A DNA stretch of 64,000 bases, from the NCBI GenBank assembly GCA_044221335.1, contig JBGAPI010000012.1, positions 48,742 through 112,741 on the forward strand, given 5' to 3'. Below are positions 16,140 to 24,633 of the stretch, piece by piece. The translations under genes and the position numbers were made by a program. Origin of the DNA: JBGAPI01 sp044221335. GTDB taxonomy: Bacteria > Pseudomonadota > Gammaproteobacteria > Xanthomonadales > Ahniellaceae. A model generated the notes under the pieces. The model made no database searches. It was not told the origin of the DNA and saw nothing but the letters and a program-made list of their open reading frames with translations. Positions within the stretch are counted from its first letter, which is position 1. Each line of letters opens with the position of its first letter.

Positions 16140-17018
16140 ATGGACACCCTCGACGTCGATTTCGCCGCACTCCTGACTGCCTTCACGGCCCTGACCGGCA
16201 TCGTCTACGGCATCGACAAGCTGTTCTTCGCCCGGGCCCGCGAGGCACGAGCGCAGTCGATCGAGGCCAGCACCGCGACATCGGCCGATCCGGAATGGGC
16301 CGAAGCGGGCGCGCGGGCGCTGCGCAAGGAACCGGTGATGGTCGAGTACAGCCGATCGTTCTTCCCGGTGCTGCTGATCGTCCTGGTGCTGCGCTCCTTC
16401 ATCGCCGAGCCGTTCAAGATCCCGTCGCGCTCGCTGATGCCGACCCTGCTGGTCGGCGACTTCATCCTGGTCAACAAGTTCGCCTACGGCCTGCGGCTGC
16501 CGGTCACCAACACCAAGATCCTCGACGTCGGCCAGCCCAAGCGCGGCGACATCTTCGTGTTCCACTTCCCGGGCTCGGGCCCGAACGACCCGAAGAAGGG
16601 CACCTACTACATCAAGCGCGTGATCGGCCTGCCGGGCGACGAGATCACCTACCGCGACAAGACCCTGTACGTGAACGGCGCGGTCGTCCAGACCGAGGAC
16701 CGCGGCACCTACGTCGGCCGCGGCGAGGGCGAGACCATGACCGGCTCGAACCTCAAGGAGGAACACCTCGAGGGGGTCGACCACCAGATCCTGCTGCGCC
16801 GGGAGCCGAACTACTACCCGAGCCACGAGGGCACCTGGAAGGTCGGCTCGGGCCAGTATTTCGCGATGGGCGACAACCGCGACGACAGCGAGGACAGCCG
16901 CTTCTGGGGCATGGTCCCGGAGGCCAACCTGGTCGGCCGCGCGTGGTGCATCTGGTTCTACTGGGACAGCAAGAACGGCTACGTGGACTTCAGCCGCATT
17001 GGTACTATTATCAAGTGA
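16140..17018 (+). CDS. lepB: Signal peptidase I
   Basis: Inner-membrane protease of 292 aa that removes Sec and Tat signal peptides. It has an N-terminal membrane helix (about 8-30), a cytoplasmic loop with PEWAEAGARALRKEPVMVEY, and a second helix at about 73-90. The periplasmic catalytic domain follows. The catalytic serine is S98 in the motif IPSRSLMPTL, where most homologues have PSGSMxPTL. The general-base lysine is K159 (YYIKRVIG). Box E, GDNRDDSEDSRFWG, is intact. The Gly-to-Arg and Met-to-Leu changes flank the nucleophile without removing it. It sits in its usual place between lepA and the DUF4845 gene. Confidence 0.96.
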   Translation: MDTLDVDFAALLTAFTALTGIVYGIDKLFFARAREARAQSIEASTATSADPEWAEAGARALRKEPVMVEYSRSFFPVLLIVLVLRSFIAEPFKIPSRSLMPTLLVGDFILVNKFAYGLRLPVTNTKILDVGQPKRGDIFVFHFPGSGPNDPKKGTYYIKRVIGLPGDEITYRDKTLYVNGAVVQTEDRGTYVGRGEGETMTGSNLKEEHLEGVDHQILLRREPNYYPSHEGTWKVGSGQYFAMGDNRDDSEDSRFWGMVPEANLVGRAWCIWFYWDSKNGYVDFSRIGTIIK

Positions 17019-17039
17019 TTCACGGATGAGGGACCCACA

Positions 17040-17429
17040 ATGATGCAGCGCAGCAGTCGTCGTCCCCACGGCATGACCCTGATCAGCTTCATCATCGTGC
17101 TGGTCGTCATCGGCTGCCTCGCCTACCTCGCGATGAAGCTGTTCCCCGTGTACAGCGACCACTGGGCCGTCCAGAAGGCGATGGGCCAGGTGGCGGCGGA
17201 GCCCGGCATCCAGAACAAGGGGCCGGAGGCGGTGCGCGAGTCGATGGACCGCAAGCTGTACGTCTCCTACGTGACCTCGGTCAAGCACGAGCACATGACG
17301 ATCGACCGCAAGGACGGCGCGCCGATTCTTCGGGTCAAGTACGAGGTGCGAGACAAGGTCGTCGCCAACCTCGATTTCGTCGCCTCGTTCGACGACACCG
17401 TCAAGCTGACCGGCGCTGGTGGCGGCTGA
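17040..17429 (+). CDS. DUF4845 family membrane protein
   Basis: A 129-aa protein with one membrane segment near its N-terminus (MTLISFIIVLVVIGCLAYLA), preceded by a short basic stretch with a pilin-like look. A small periplasmic domain follows. DUF4845 proteins occur between lepB and rnc in many beta- and gammaproteobacteria; their function is unknown. The ATG at 17040 has a GAGGG ribosome site. The end of the gene overlaps the GTG start of rnc by 11 bases, so translation is coupled. Confidence 0.88.
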   Translation: MMQRSSRRPHGMTLISFIIVLVVIGCLAYLAMKLFPVYSDHWAVQKAMGQVAAEPGIQNKGPEAVRESMDRKLYVSYVTSVKHEHMTIDRKDGAPILRVKYEVRDKVVANLDFVASFDDTVKLTGAGGG

Positions 17430-18102
17430 TCCCGGCCTGCCCGCGCATGCGTTCTCCGACCCGGCGCTCGAGCGCCAGGCGCTGACCCACCGCAGTCACG
17501 GCCGCCCCGACAACGAGCGGCTGGAATTCCTTGGCGACGCCGTACTGCAGCTGCTGGTGAGCGAGGCCCTGTTCGCCGCCTTCCCGAAGGCGGATGAGGG
17601 CGAACTGACCCGGCGGCGCTCCGCCCTGGTGCGCGAGGCCAGTCTCGCGGAGTTCGCCCGCCGCCTCGGTCTCGGCGATCGCCTGCTGCTCGGCCCGGGC
17701 GAGCTGAAGTCGGGCGGCTACCGGCGCGACTCGATCCTGGCGGATGCCTTCGAGGCGCTGCTGGGCGCGATCCACCTCGACGCCGGCCTCGGTGCGGCGC
17801 GGGCCTTCCTGCAGCCGCTGCTGGGCGACGTCCACGGCCGCTCCGACGATGTCGGCAAGGACGCCAAGACCCTGCTGCAGGAGCTGCTGCAGGGCCGCGG
17901 GATGGCGACCCCGCTCTACCAGCTGGTCGCCGCCGAAGGCGACGATCACGCGAAGATCTTCACCGCGCGCTGCAGCGTCGCCGCGCTGGACGTGGCCGCG
18001 GACGGCAGCGGCGGCAGCCGCCGCGCCGCCGAGATGCATGCCGCCCAGCTCTGCCTCGAGCAGGTGCGCGAGAAACTGGACGAACTGCGAGCCAAGCCAT
18101 GA
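17419..18102 (+). CDS. rnc: Ribonuclease III
   Basis: A 227-aa double-strand-specific endoribonuclease that processes rRNA precursors and structured mRNAs. The N-terminal RNase III domain carries the signature NERLEFLGDAVL with its metal-binding acids, plus the second acidic site in DSILADAFEALLGAIHLD. The C-terminal double-stranded RNA-binding domain spans about residues 150-220 (DAKTLLQELLQGRG ... RRAAEMHAAQLCLEQV). It starts at GTG 17419 within the end of the preceding gene. The stop overlaps era (ATGA at 18099-18102). The rnc-era-recO order is the classical one. Confidence 0.96.
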   Translation: MAADPGLPAHAFSDPALERQALTHRSHGRPDNERLEFLGDAVLQLLVSEALFAAFPKADEGELTRRRSALVREASLAEFARRLGLGDRLLLGPGELKSGGYRRDSILADAFEALLGAIHLDAGLGAARAFLQPLLGDVHGRSDDVGKDAKTLLQELLQGRGMATPLYQLVAAEGDDHAKIFTARCSVAALDVAADGSGGSRRAAEMHAAQLCLEQVREKLDELRAKP

Positions 18103-19004
18103 GCGACACCGCCATCCCCTTCCGCAGCGGCCACGTGGCCGTGGTCGGCCGCCCCAACGTGGGCAAGTCGACCCTGGTCAACGCCTGGGTCGGCGAGGCG
18201 CTGTGCAGCGTGGCGCCGCGCCCGCAGACGACGCGCCACCGCATCCTCGGCGTGGTCCACCGTGCGCACTCGCAGATCGCGCTGATCGACACCCCCGGCC
18301 TGCACGACGATGCCGGTGGTCGCGCGCTGAACCGCCTCGCCAATCGCGCCGCGCGTGGCGCGATCGGCGACGCCGACGTGATCGTGCTGCTGGTCGAGGC
18401 CGGCCGCTGGAACACTGCCGACAGCCTCGCGCTGTCGGCCGCCGTCGCCGCGAAGCGGCCCATCATCCTCGCGATCAACAAGATCGACCTGCTGAAGTCC
18501 AAGCCCGAGCTCCTGCCCTTCCTCGCGATCTGCGCCAAGCAGCACGCCTTCGTGGCGATGGTGCCGATCGCGGCGAGCCAGACCGACGGCATCGCGGAGC
18601 TCGAGCAGGCGGTGATCGCCGCGCTGCCGGTGGCCCCGCCGCAGTACGACGCCGATACGCTGACCGATCGCTCGCTGCGCTTCTTCGCCGCCGAGGCGAT
18701 CCGCGAGCAGGTGATCCGCCAGCTGTCCGACGAGCTGCCCTATTCGGCCGCGGTCGATCTCGAGGCCTTCGAGGAGGCCGGCGACGAGTGCCGGATCACC
18801 GCCGCCATCCTGGTCGAGCGCGAGGGCCAGAAGGGCATCGTGATCGGCAAGGGCGGCGCGATGATCAAGTCGATCGGCATGCGCGCGCGGCAGGCGATCG
18901 AGCACCGCTTCGGCGTGAAGGCCCACCTCGACCTGACCGTGCGGGTGCGCCAGGGCTGGGCGGACAACGACGCGGCGCTGTCGAAACTCGGCTACAACGA
19001 ATAG
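18099..19004 (+). CDS. era: GTPase Era
   Basis: A 301-aa GTPase that binds 16S rRNA near its 3' end and assists 30S assembly. It has G1 GRPNVGKST, G3 DTPGLHDD and G4 NKIDLL. The C-terminal KH domain includes GIVIGKGGAMIKSIG. It overlaps rnc by four bases and is followed by recO after nine. The family and position are unambiguous. Confidence 0.97.
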   Translation: MSDTAIPFRSGHVAVVGRPNVGKSTLVNAWVGEALCSVAPRPQTTRHRILGVVHRAHSQIALIDTPGLHDDAGGRALNRLANRAARGAIGDADVIVLLVEAGRWNTADSLALSAAVAAKRPIILAINKIDLLKSKPELLPFLAICAKQHAFVAMVPIAASQTDGIAELEQAVIAALPVAPPQYDADTLTDRSLRFFAAEAIREQVIRQLSDELPYSAAVDLEAFEEAGDECRITAAILVEREGQKGIVIGKGGAMIKSIGMRARQAIEHRFGVKAHLDLTVRVRQGWADNDAALSKLGYNE

Positions 19005-19013
19005 GCGCGCGCC

Positions 19014-19745
19014 GTGCGGGTCGAGCAGCAGCCGGTGTTCGTGCTGCACCAGCGGCCCTACCGCGAGACCAGCGTCCTGCTCGAGCTGCTGACGGCCGAC
19101 CACGGCCGGATCGGCGCGATCGCCCGCGGCGTGCGCCAGGCCAGGCCGCGCATCCATGCCGGCGACCTGACCCCGTTCGTGGAGGCGCATGCGAGCTGGA
19201 TCGCCCGCGGCGAGCTGGTCACGCTGTCGGCGATCGAACCCGCCGGCCCGGCGCGGGCCCTGGCCGGCCCGGCGCTGCTGGCCGGTCTGTACGTCAATGA
19301 ACTGCTGGTGCGGCTGACCGCGCGCGGCGACCCGCATCCGGACCTGTTCGCCCGCTTCCGCACGCTCCTGTCCGAGATCGCCGCTCCGACGGATCGCCCC
19401 GCACCCGCCGCGCTCGCCTGGTCCCTGCGCCGCTTCGAGCGCGACCTCCTCGCCTCCCTGGGCTACGCGATCGAATGCCAGTCGGTGGTCGACGATGGCA
19501 CCCCGATCGATCCCGACGCCGACTACAGCTACGACCCCGAGGAAGGCCCCCGCTATTGGCAACGCCGCCCGCTGTCGCCCAGGGTCAGCGGCCGCGCGCT
19601 CCTGTCCCTCGCCACCGATGACCCGCCGGCCGCGGACGAAGCACGCGAACTCCGGGCCATGATGCGCGGCGTGATCCGGCATCTGCTGGGGGGACGAGAG
19701 CTGGTGGCGTGGGGGATGGCGAGGGGAGCGCCGCGCCCGGAATGA
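19014..19745 (+). CDS. recO: DNA repair protein RecO
   Basis: A 243-aa RecF-pathway mediator that helps load RecA on SSB-coated DNA. The N-terminal OB fold begins VFVLHQRPYRETSVLLELLT, a typical RecO opening, followed by GRIGAIARGVRQ. The helical C-terminal part includes LLRFERDLLASLGY-like residues (WSLRRFERDLLASLGYAIEC). It starts at GTG 19014, nine bases after era, and probably ends the operon. The 171 bases after it (19746-19916) contain no gene that I recognise and lead to a convergent gene. Confidence 0.93.
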   Translation: MRVEQQPVFVLHQRPYRETSVLLELLTADHGRIGAIARGVRQARPRIHAGDLTPFVEAHASWIARGELVTLSAIEPAGPARALAGPALLAGLYVNELLVRLTARGDPHPDLFARFRTLLSEIAAPTDRPAPAALAWSLRRFERDLLASLGYAIECQSVVDDGTPIDPDADYSYDPEEGPRYWQRRPLSPRVSGRALLSLATDDPPAADEARELRAMMRGVIRHLLGGRELVAWGMARGAPRPE

Positions 19746-19916
19746 TTCGGTTCCGATTCCCGACCGCCGCCCCCCGATGCGGACGGCCCCGTGCAGGACG
19801 CTTCGGCGCCGGTCGATCCGGAGTGAGCCGCTGCCGGCGACGCCGACCATCGAGTCCCGGCATTCATGCGCGCTCGGGTCACGCCTCGGCACCGATCGGA
19901 GCGGCGTGACGCGCGC

Positions 19917-20438
19917 TCAGCGCGATCCGCAGTACTCCCGACGGTCGGTCTTGTTCGTCGACTTGATCTCGATGAAATAGGTCATTTCGACCGGGTCCAT
20001 CCGCTCGATCTCGATGAACGCCGACAGCTCCTGCCGGCAGAACCATCCGCGCTTGTAGCGGGAGCCGAGTTCGATCTGTCCACCGATGAACTCCCAGCCG
20101 GCGGACTCGATCGCCGTGTACAGGCCATCGGTCGAGGCGACGCCGTGATACGGGGCGCGAAAGCGGCCGGAAACGAATTTCATCCCGCTCTTTCCCACCG
20201 TCGACACGTCCTCGGTGGGGATAGCGGACAGCCGGGACGACAACGCATCGAACTGCTGGCGCAGTTCGGCATGAGTCGCCAGCGCTCGATCCGGATCGGT
20301 CGATCTGCGGTCGTGGATGAACAGCAGCACGAGAAATAGCACGAAGGCGGTGGCGAGCCAGGGAAGGCGGGATGGGCGGGGCACGGCGCCGGGGATCATG
20401 GTGGCGGGAATCATGCCGACATCCGGTCGCTGGTTCAC
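19917..20438 (-). CDS. Uncharacterised single-pass membrane protein
   Basis: Up to 173 aa if translation begins at GTG 20438; an ATG at 20414 is an equal candidate. A basic start precedes one membrane segment (LPWLATAFVLFLVLLFIH). A predicted extracytoplasmic domain of about 115 residues contains two cysteines (WFCRQEL and YCGSR) that might pair. I do not recognise the family. It lies 33 bases downstream of another unknown gene on the same strand and converges with recO. Codon use looks like that of its neighbours. Confidence 0.55.
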   Translation of the reverse strand: MNQRPDVGMIPATMIPGAVPRPSRLPWLATAFVLFLVLLFIHDRRSTDPDRALATHAELRQQFDALSSRLSAIPTEDVSTVGKSGMKFVSGRFRAPYHGVASTDGLYTAIESAGWEFIGGQIELGSRYKRGWFCRQELSAFIEIERMDPVEMTYFIEIKSTNKTDRREYCGSR

Positions 20439-20471
20439 CGACCCCGTCGGATGGAACCACGAGCGACGGGA

Positions 20472-20843
20472 TCACCTTCCGTCCGACTGTTCGATCGCCC
20501 TGCACGTCGCCAGCAGCACGCGATCGAAGTCCGCGGGCCGAATCGCCGGCGTGCCCGAGCTCAGCCCCCGCCGCCAGCACTCGACGCGATCCCGGAGCCG
20601 CTGCGCCCCGCAGAAGGCACAGGCGCTGGTCCAGCGGTGCAGGATCGCGGCGGCGGCACGGGGCTCGGCCTCCCCCCGCAACTGCGGCGCATCGGTCAGC
20701 AGCTCCGCGCGCAACAGGCGACGCAGGGCGCCGAGTTGCGCACGGCTGCCGGCACTCTTGCAACCGTCCGCATCGTCGAGCAGCGGAAGGTCCCGCGTCA
20801 GGGCGGAATCGGCGGGACAGGAGTGCGGTGCGGACTTCGCCAT
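20472..20843 (-). CDS. Uncharacterised cysteine-containing protein
   Basis: A 123-aa soluble protein from ATG 20843. It contains six cysteines, including CAFCGAQRLRDRVECW, where a CxxC pair might bind metal, but the pattern matches no family known to me. It is rich in Arg, Leu and Ala and mostly helical by eye. It is divergent from the OsmC-like gene (172-base shared upstream region) and is followed by the membrane protein gene on the same strand. Function unknown. Confidence 0.5.
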   Translation of the reverse strand: MAKSAPHSCPADSALTRDLPLLDDADGCKSAGSRAQLGALRRLLRAELLTDAPQLRGEAEPRAAAAILHRWTSACAFCGAQRLRDRVECWRRGLSSGTPAIRPADFDRVLLATCRAIEQSDGR

Positions 20844-21015
20844 CGTTCGATCCTGAACGGCGGTCCCGGACGGACCGGATGAGGCGAGCCTTCGCCTCCC
20901 GCCCCCGCCCGGCAATCCGCGCCCGGGTTCGACGCCGGAACGGACCCCGAAACCGCTACCGACACACCTCCGACACCGGTTCATGGAAGAATTAGGGCTT
21001 CGACCGGGGAAAACC

Positions 21016-21471
21016 ATGTCCGACCACCGAATCGCGCTGCACTGGCAGCGTCAGGGCGCACCGTTCGCGCGCGAGTCCTACAACCGCGACCACAGCATCC
21101 ACTTCCAGGGCGGGCAGGAGCTGAACGCCTCTTCCGCGGCCGGCTACGGCGGAAACCCGGCGCATGCCGATCCCGAACAGCAGCTGCTCGCGGCGCTGTC
21201 GTCCTGCCATTGCCTGACCTTCCTGGCGGTGGTCGCCAACCGCGGCCAGGTGGTCGACGACTACCAGGACGACGCCGAGTGCGAGCTCGGCAAGAACGCC
21301 GACGGCAAGTCGGCCGTCACCCGCGCCGTGCTGCGGCCGCGGGTGCGCTTCGCGGGCGACAATCCGCCGTCCGCCGAGGACGTCCGCAAGTGGCACGAAC
21401 GCGCCCATTCGGCCTGCTTCATCGCCAACAGCGTCAGGACCGAGGTCCTCGTCGAGCCACGCTTCGACTGA
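21016..21471 (+). CDS. OsmC family protein
   Basis: A 151-aa protein of the OsmC/Ohr superfamily, which includes thiol peroxidases acting on organic hydroperoxides. The two expected cysteines are present: SSCHCLTF in the central helix and HSACFIANSV near the C-terminus. The N-terminal beta half reads HSIHFQGGQELNASSAAGYGG. The ATG at 21016 follows a GGGGA ribosome site. It precedes the lipid-modification cluster, where protection against lipid peroxides would fit, but it is separated from it by 88 bases with a GC-rich inverted repeat (21472-21495). Its substrate is unknown. Confidence 0.85.
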   Translation: MSDHRIALHWQRQGAPFARESYNRDHSIHFQGGQELNASSAAGYGGNPAHADPEQQLLAALSSCHCLTFLAVVANRGQVVDDYQDDAECELGKNADGKSAVTRAVLRPRVRFAGDNPPSAEDVRKWHERAHSACFIANSVRTEVLVEPRFD

Positions 21472-21559
21472 CGGCCCCGGAATGAATCCGGGCCGGTCCG
21501 ACCGGCGTAGGTCGGCGGCCTTCACCTGACCACCACGACCCAACCGACATCCTTCGCGA

Positions 21560-22552
21560 ATGCCTCCCGAGCTCTCCCCGCCCCCCGTCGATTCCCCGGC
21601 CGCGCCGCCGGCCGCCAAGGCCCATCCGCTGAAGCGTGCCGTGCTCAACTTCCTGGCGTGGTTCGACACCTCCCAGGTGAACGAGGAGGTCAAGCCGGAA
21701 GACGCTCGCCGGATCGACCTGGTGCGGGTGGTTCCCTTCATCGGACTGCACGTCGCCTGCATCGGCATCTGGTGGACCGGATTCTCCTGGTTCGCGTTCT
21801 GGACCGCGGTCGCCCTGTACTGCGTGCGGATGTTCGCGATCACCGGCTTCTACCACCGCTACTTCTCGCACAAGGCCTTCAAGACCTCGCGGCCGGTGCA
21901 GTTCGCGATGGGCGTGCTCGGCGCCGCCTCGGTGCAGCGCGGCCCGCTGTGGTGGGCCGCGCACCACCGCCATCATCACCTGCATTCGGACCAGCCCGAG
22001 GACATGCACTCGCCGGTGCAGCACTCGCTGTTCTGGAGCCACATGGGATGGTTCCTGTCGCGTGCCGGCTTCCGCACCGACACCAGCCGGATCAAGGACC
22101 TGATGAAGTTCCCCGAGCTCAGGATGCTCGACCGTTTCGACATCTTCGTGCCGGTCGCGCTGGCCAACATCCTGTTCTTCGGCGGCGGCTGGCTCAAGGT
22201 CCACTATCCGGAACTCGGCACCACCGGACCGCAGCTGCTGTTCTGGGGCTTCTTCCTGTCGACCGTCGTCCTGTTCCATTGCACCGTGACGATCAATTCC
22301 TTCGCGCACCGGTTCGGCAAGCGCCGCTTCGAGACCGACGACGACAGTCGCAACAACTGGTTCCTCGCGCTGATCACCTTCGGCGAGGGCTGGCACAACA
22401 ACCATCACCATTTCCCCGGCTCCGCGCGGCAGGGCTTCCTCTGGTGGGAATACGACCTCACCTACTACCTGCTGCGCCTGATGGCCGTGTTCGGCCTGGT
22501 CTGGGACCTGAAGGCGGTGCCGCCGGGTCTCAAGCGCATCGGCGCGACCTGA
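21560..22552 (+). CDS. Membrane fatty acid desaturase (acyl-CoA/acyl-lipid type)
   Basis: A 330-aa integral-membrane di-iron desaturase that introduces a double bond into fatty acyl chains using oxygen. The three histidine boxes are intact: HRYFSH (99-104), HHRHH (135-139) and HNNHH (279-283). Four hydrophobic segments are arranged as in the Delta9 family. A Pro/Ala-rich N-terminal tail of about 25 residues is unusual but harmless. It is the first of seven closely spaced genes, with the flavoprotein gene starting 10 bases after its stop. It may supply the double bond on which the downstream methyltransferases act. Confidence 0.9.
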   Translation: MPPELSPPPVDSPAAPPAAKAHPLKRAVLNFLAWFDTSQVNEEVKPEDARRIDLVRVVPFIGLHVACIGIWWTGFSWFAFWTAVALYCVRMFAITGFYHRYFSHKAFKTSRPVQFAMGVLGAASVQRGPLWWAAHHRHHHLHSDQPEDMHSPVQHSLFWSHMGWFLSRAGFRTDTSRIKDLMKFPELRMLDRFDIFVPVALANILFFGGGWLKVHYPELGTTGPQLLFWGFFLSTVVLFHCTVTINSFAHRFGKRRFETDDDSRNNWFLALITFGEGWHNNHHHFPGSARQGFLWWEYDLTYYLLRLMAVFGLVWDLKAVPPGLKRIGAT

Positions 22553-22562
22553 GGACGACGCG

Positions 22563-23807
22563 ATGCGGATCGCAGTGGTGGGCGGCGGCATTGCCGGCAT
22601 GGCCTCGGCGTGGCTGCTGTCGCGCGAGCACGAGGTGCACCTCTTCGAGGCGCACGACTACCTGGGTGGCCACACCCATACCCACGACATCGAGGTCGGC
22701 GGGAAGAACTACCGGGTCGACACCGGCTTCATCGTGATGAACCCGGACAACTACCCGCTGCTCACGAAGATGCTCGGCGAGCTCGGGGTGTCGACCCAGC
22801 CGACCACCATGACCTTTTCGCTGCGCGACGACGTCAGCGGACTCGAATACAACGCCGGCACCAACGGCGGCCTGTTCATCCAGAAGCGGCGGATCTTCTC
22901 GCTGCGCCACTGGAAGATGATCCGCGACATCCTGCGCTTCTACCGCATCGCGCCCGGCCTGCTCGCACTCGAGGGCCCGGGTCCCGACCTCGGCGACTAC
23001 TTCCGGTCGGAGGGCTACTCGGACGGCTTCATCGACGACCACATCGTGCCGATGGCCTCCGCGCTGTGGTCCTCGCCGAGCCAGCAGGTCCTGAAGTTCC
23101 CGGTGAAGCACCTGGTGCAGTTCATGGCCAACCACCACATGCTGCAGGTCGACGGCCGGCCGCAATGGCAGGTGGTGAAGGGCGGTTCGAACGCCTACGT
23201 GAAGGCGCTGCTCGCGAGCTGGAAGGTCAAGCTCCATCTCAACGAGCGGGTCGCCGACGTGCACCGCAGCGACGACGGCGTGACCCTGTCGACCTCCGAG
23301 GGCCAGCAGCGCTTCGACCAGATCGTGATCGCCTGCCATTCCGACCAGGCGCTCGCCCTGCTCGACGACCCGTCGCCGGCCGAGCGCGAGGTGCTGGGGG
23401 CGATCGCCTACCAGGTCAATGACACCGTGCTGCACACCGACGCCTCGCAGCTGCCGAGCGACCGCCGCGCCTGGGCCGCCTGGAACGCGCTGAAGCCGGC
23501 CGGCGCGCACAAGGAGTGCACCGTCAGCTACTGCATGAACCTGCTGCAGTCGCTCGACGCGCCGGTGCCGTTCGTGGTGACGCTGAACCGCACCGCCGCG
23601 ATCGATCCGGCGAAGATCCTGCGTCGGATCACCTACCACCACCCGATCTTCACCGCCGAAAGCGTCGCCGCGCAGCAGCGCCGCTCCGAGATCAGCGGCG
23701 TCAACCGCACCTGGTATGCGGGCGCCTACTGGGGCTGGGGCTTCCACGAGGACGGCATGCGCAGCGCGGTCGACGTCGCCCGCGGCCTCGGGATCCGCTG
23801 GCCGTGA
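22563..23807 (+). CDS. FAD-dependent amine-oxidase-like protein (COG2907)
   Basis: A 414-aa flavoprotein with the N-terminal FAD-binding motif VVGGGIAGMASAWLL and the following LFEAHDYLGGHTHT. The end has the second FAD contact, WYAGAYWGWGFHEDGM. COG2907 proteins are related to amine oxidases and phytoene-type desaturases, and they cluster with DUF1365 and cyclopropane-synthase homologues in many proteobacteria. Several such clusters belong to singlet-oxygen responses. The overlap with DUF1365 (GTGA, 23804-23807) shows coupling. A role in oxidising or isomerising membrane acyl chains is an inference from the company it keeps. Confidence 0.88.
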   Translation: MRIAVVGGGIAGMASAWLLSREHEVHLFEAHDYLGGHTHTHDIEVGGKNYRVDTGFIVMNPDNYPLLTKMLGELGVSTQPTTMTFSLRDDVSGLEYNAGTNGGLFIQKRRIFSLRHWKMIRDILRFYRIAPGLLALEGPGPDLGDYFRSEGYSDGFIDDHIVPMASALWSSPSQQVLKFPVKHLVQFMANHHMLQVDGRPQWQVVKGGSNAYVKALLASWKVKLHLNERVADVHRSDDGVTLSTSEGQQRFDQIVIACHSDQALALLDDPSPAEREVLGAIAYQVNDTVLHTDASQLPSDRRAWAAWNALKPAGAHKECTVSYCMNLLQSLDAPVPFVVTLNRTAAIDPAKILRRITYHHPIFTAESVAAQQRRSEISGVNRTWYAGAYWGWGFHEDGMRSAVDVARGLGIRWP

Positions 23808-24631
23808 ACGCGCCGCTGCGCGCGCCGGCGCTGGCGACGGGCGACATCGCCGCGGCCACGCCTCGCGCCAGCGCGATCTACGAGGGCACGGTGCGGCATC
23901 GGCGCTACAAGCCGCACGCCCACGCGTTCGGCTACCGGATGTTCCAGCTCTACCTCGACCTCGACGAACTGCCGACGCTGTTCGCGGGAAGCAGCCGCTT
24001 CTGGTCGCTGGAGCAGCGCAACTGGGCGAGCTTCCACCGCGCCGACTACCACGGCGACCCGGCACAGCCGCTGGCCGACGCCGTGCGCGACACCGCCGAG
24101 CGTCACCTGGGCCGCCGCCCGACCGGCCCGATCCGGCTGCTCGCCCATGCCCGCTACTTCGGCTACTGCTTCAATCCGGTGGTGTTCTTCTACTGCTACG
24201 CCGACGACGGCGTGACGCTCGACTGCATCGTCGCCGAAATCACCAACACGCCGTGGAAGGAACGCCACGCCTACGTGCTGCCGGCCGCGTCGGCGGTGCG
24301 CCACGGCGACGCGCTGCACTGGTCCTTCGACAAGTGCTTCCACGTCTCGCCCTTCATCGGCATGCAGCGACGCTACGACTGGCGCTTCACCGTGCCCGGC
24401 GACGAGCTGCGCGTCCACATGAACGTCGACGACACGGCCGGCCGCGAGTTCGATGCGACCCTGGTGCTCCGCCGGTCCCCCCTCGATGAAGCGGGTTTGA
24501 ATCGCTGCCTGCGGCGTTTTCCCTGGCTCACTGCAAAGGTCATCGGGGCGATCCACTGGCAGGCCTTCTTGATCTGGCTTCGACGTAATCCCGTATACGA
24601 TCACCCCGCAAAATCCACCCAGAGATCCTGA
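23804..24631 (+). CDS. DUF1365 protein
   Basis: A 275-aa member of DUF1365 (COG3496), a family of unknown biochemical activity. The conserved segments are visible: IYEGTVRHRRYKPHAHAFGY, YFGYCFNPVVFFYCY and EITNTPWKERHAYVL, then HVSPFIGMQRRYDWRF and LIWLRRNPVY. Translation starts at GTG 23804, overlapping the flavoprotein stop by four bases. The family is found almost always beside COG2907 and a cyclopropane-synthase homologue, as here, so it very likely acts on the same lipid product. No catalytic residues can be named. Confidence 0.88.
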   Translation: MNAPLRAPALATGDIAAATPRASAIYEGTVRHRRYKPHAHAFGYRMFQLYLDLDELPTLFAGSSRFWSLEQRNWASFHRADYHGDPAQPLADAVRDTAERHLGRRPTGPIRLLAHARYFGYCFNPVVFFYCYADDGVTLDCIVAEITNTPWKERHAYVLPAASAVRHGDALHWSFDKCFHVSPFIGMQRRYDWRFTVPGDELRVHMNVDDTAGREFDATLVLRRSPLDEAGLNRCLRRFPWLTAKVIGAIHWQAFLIWLRRNPVYDHPAKSTQRS

Positions 24632-24633
24632 CG

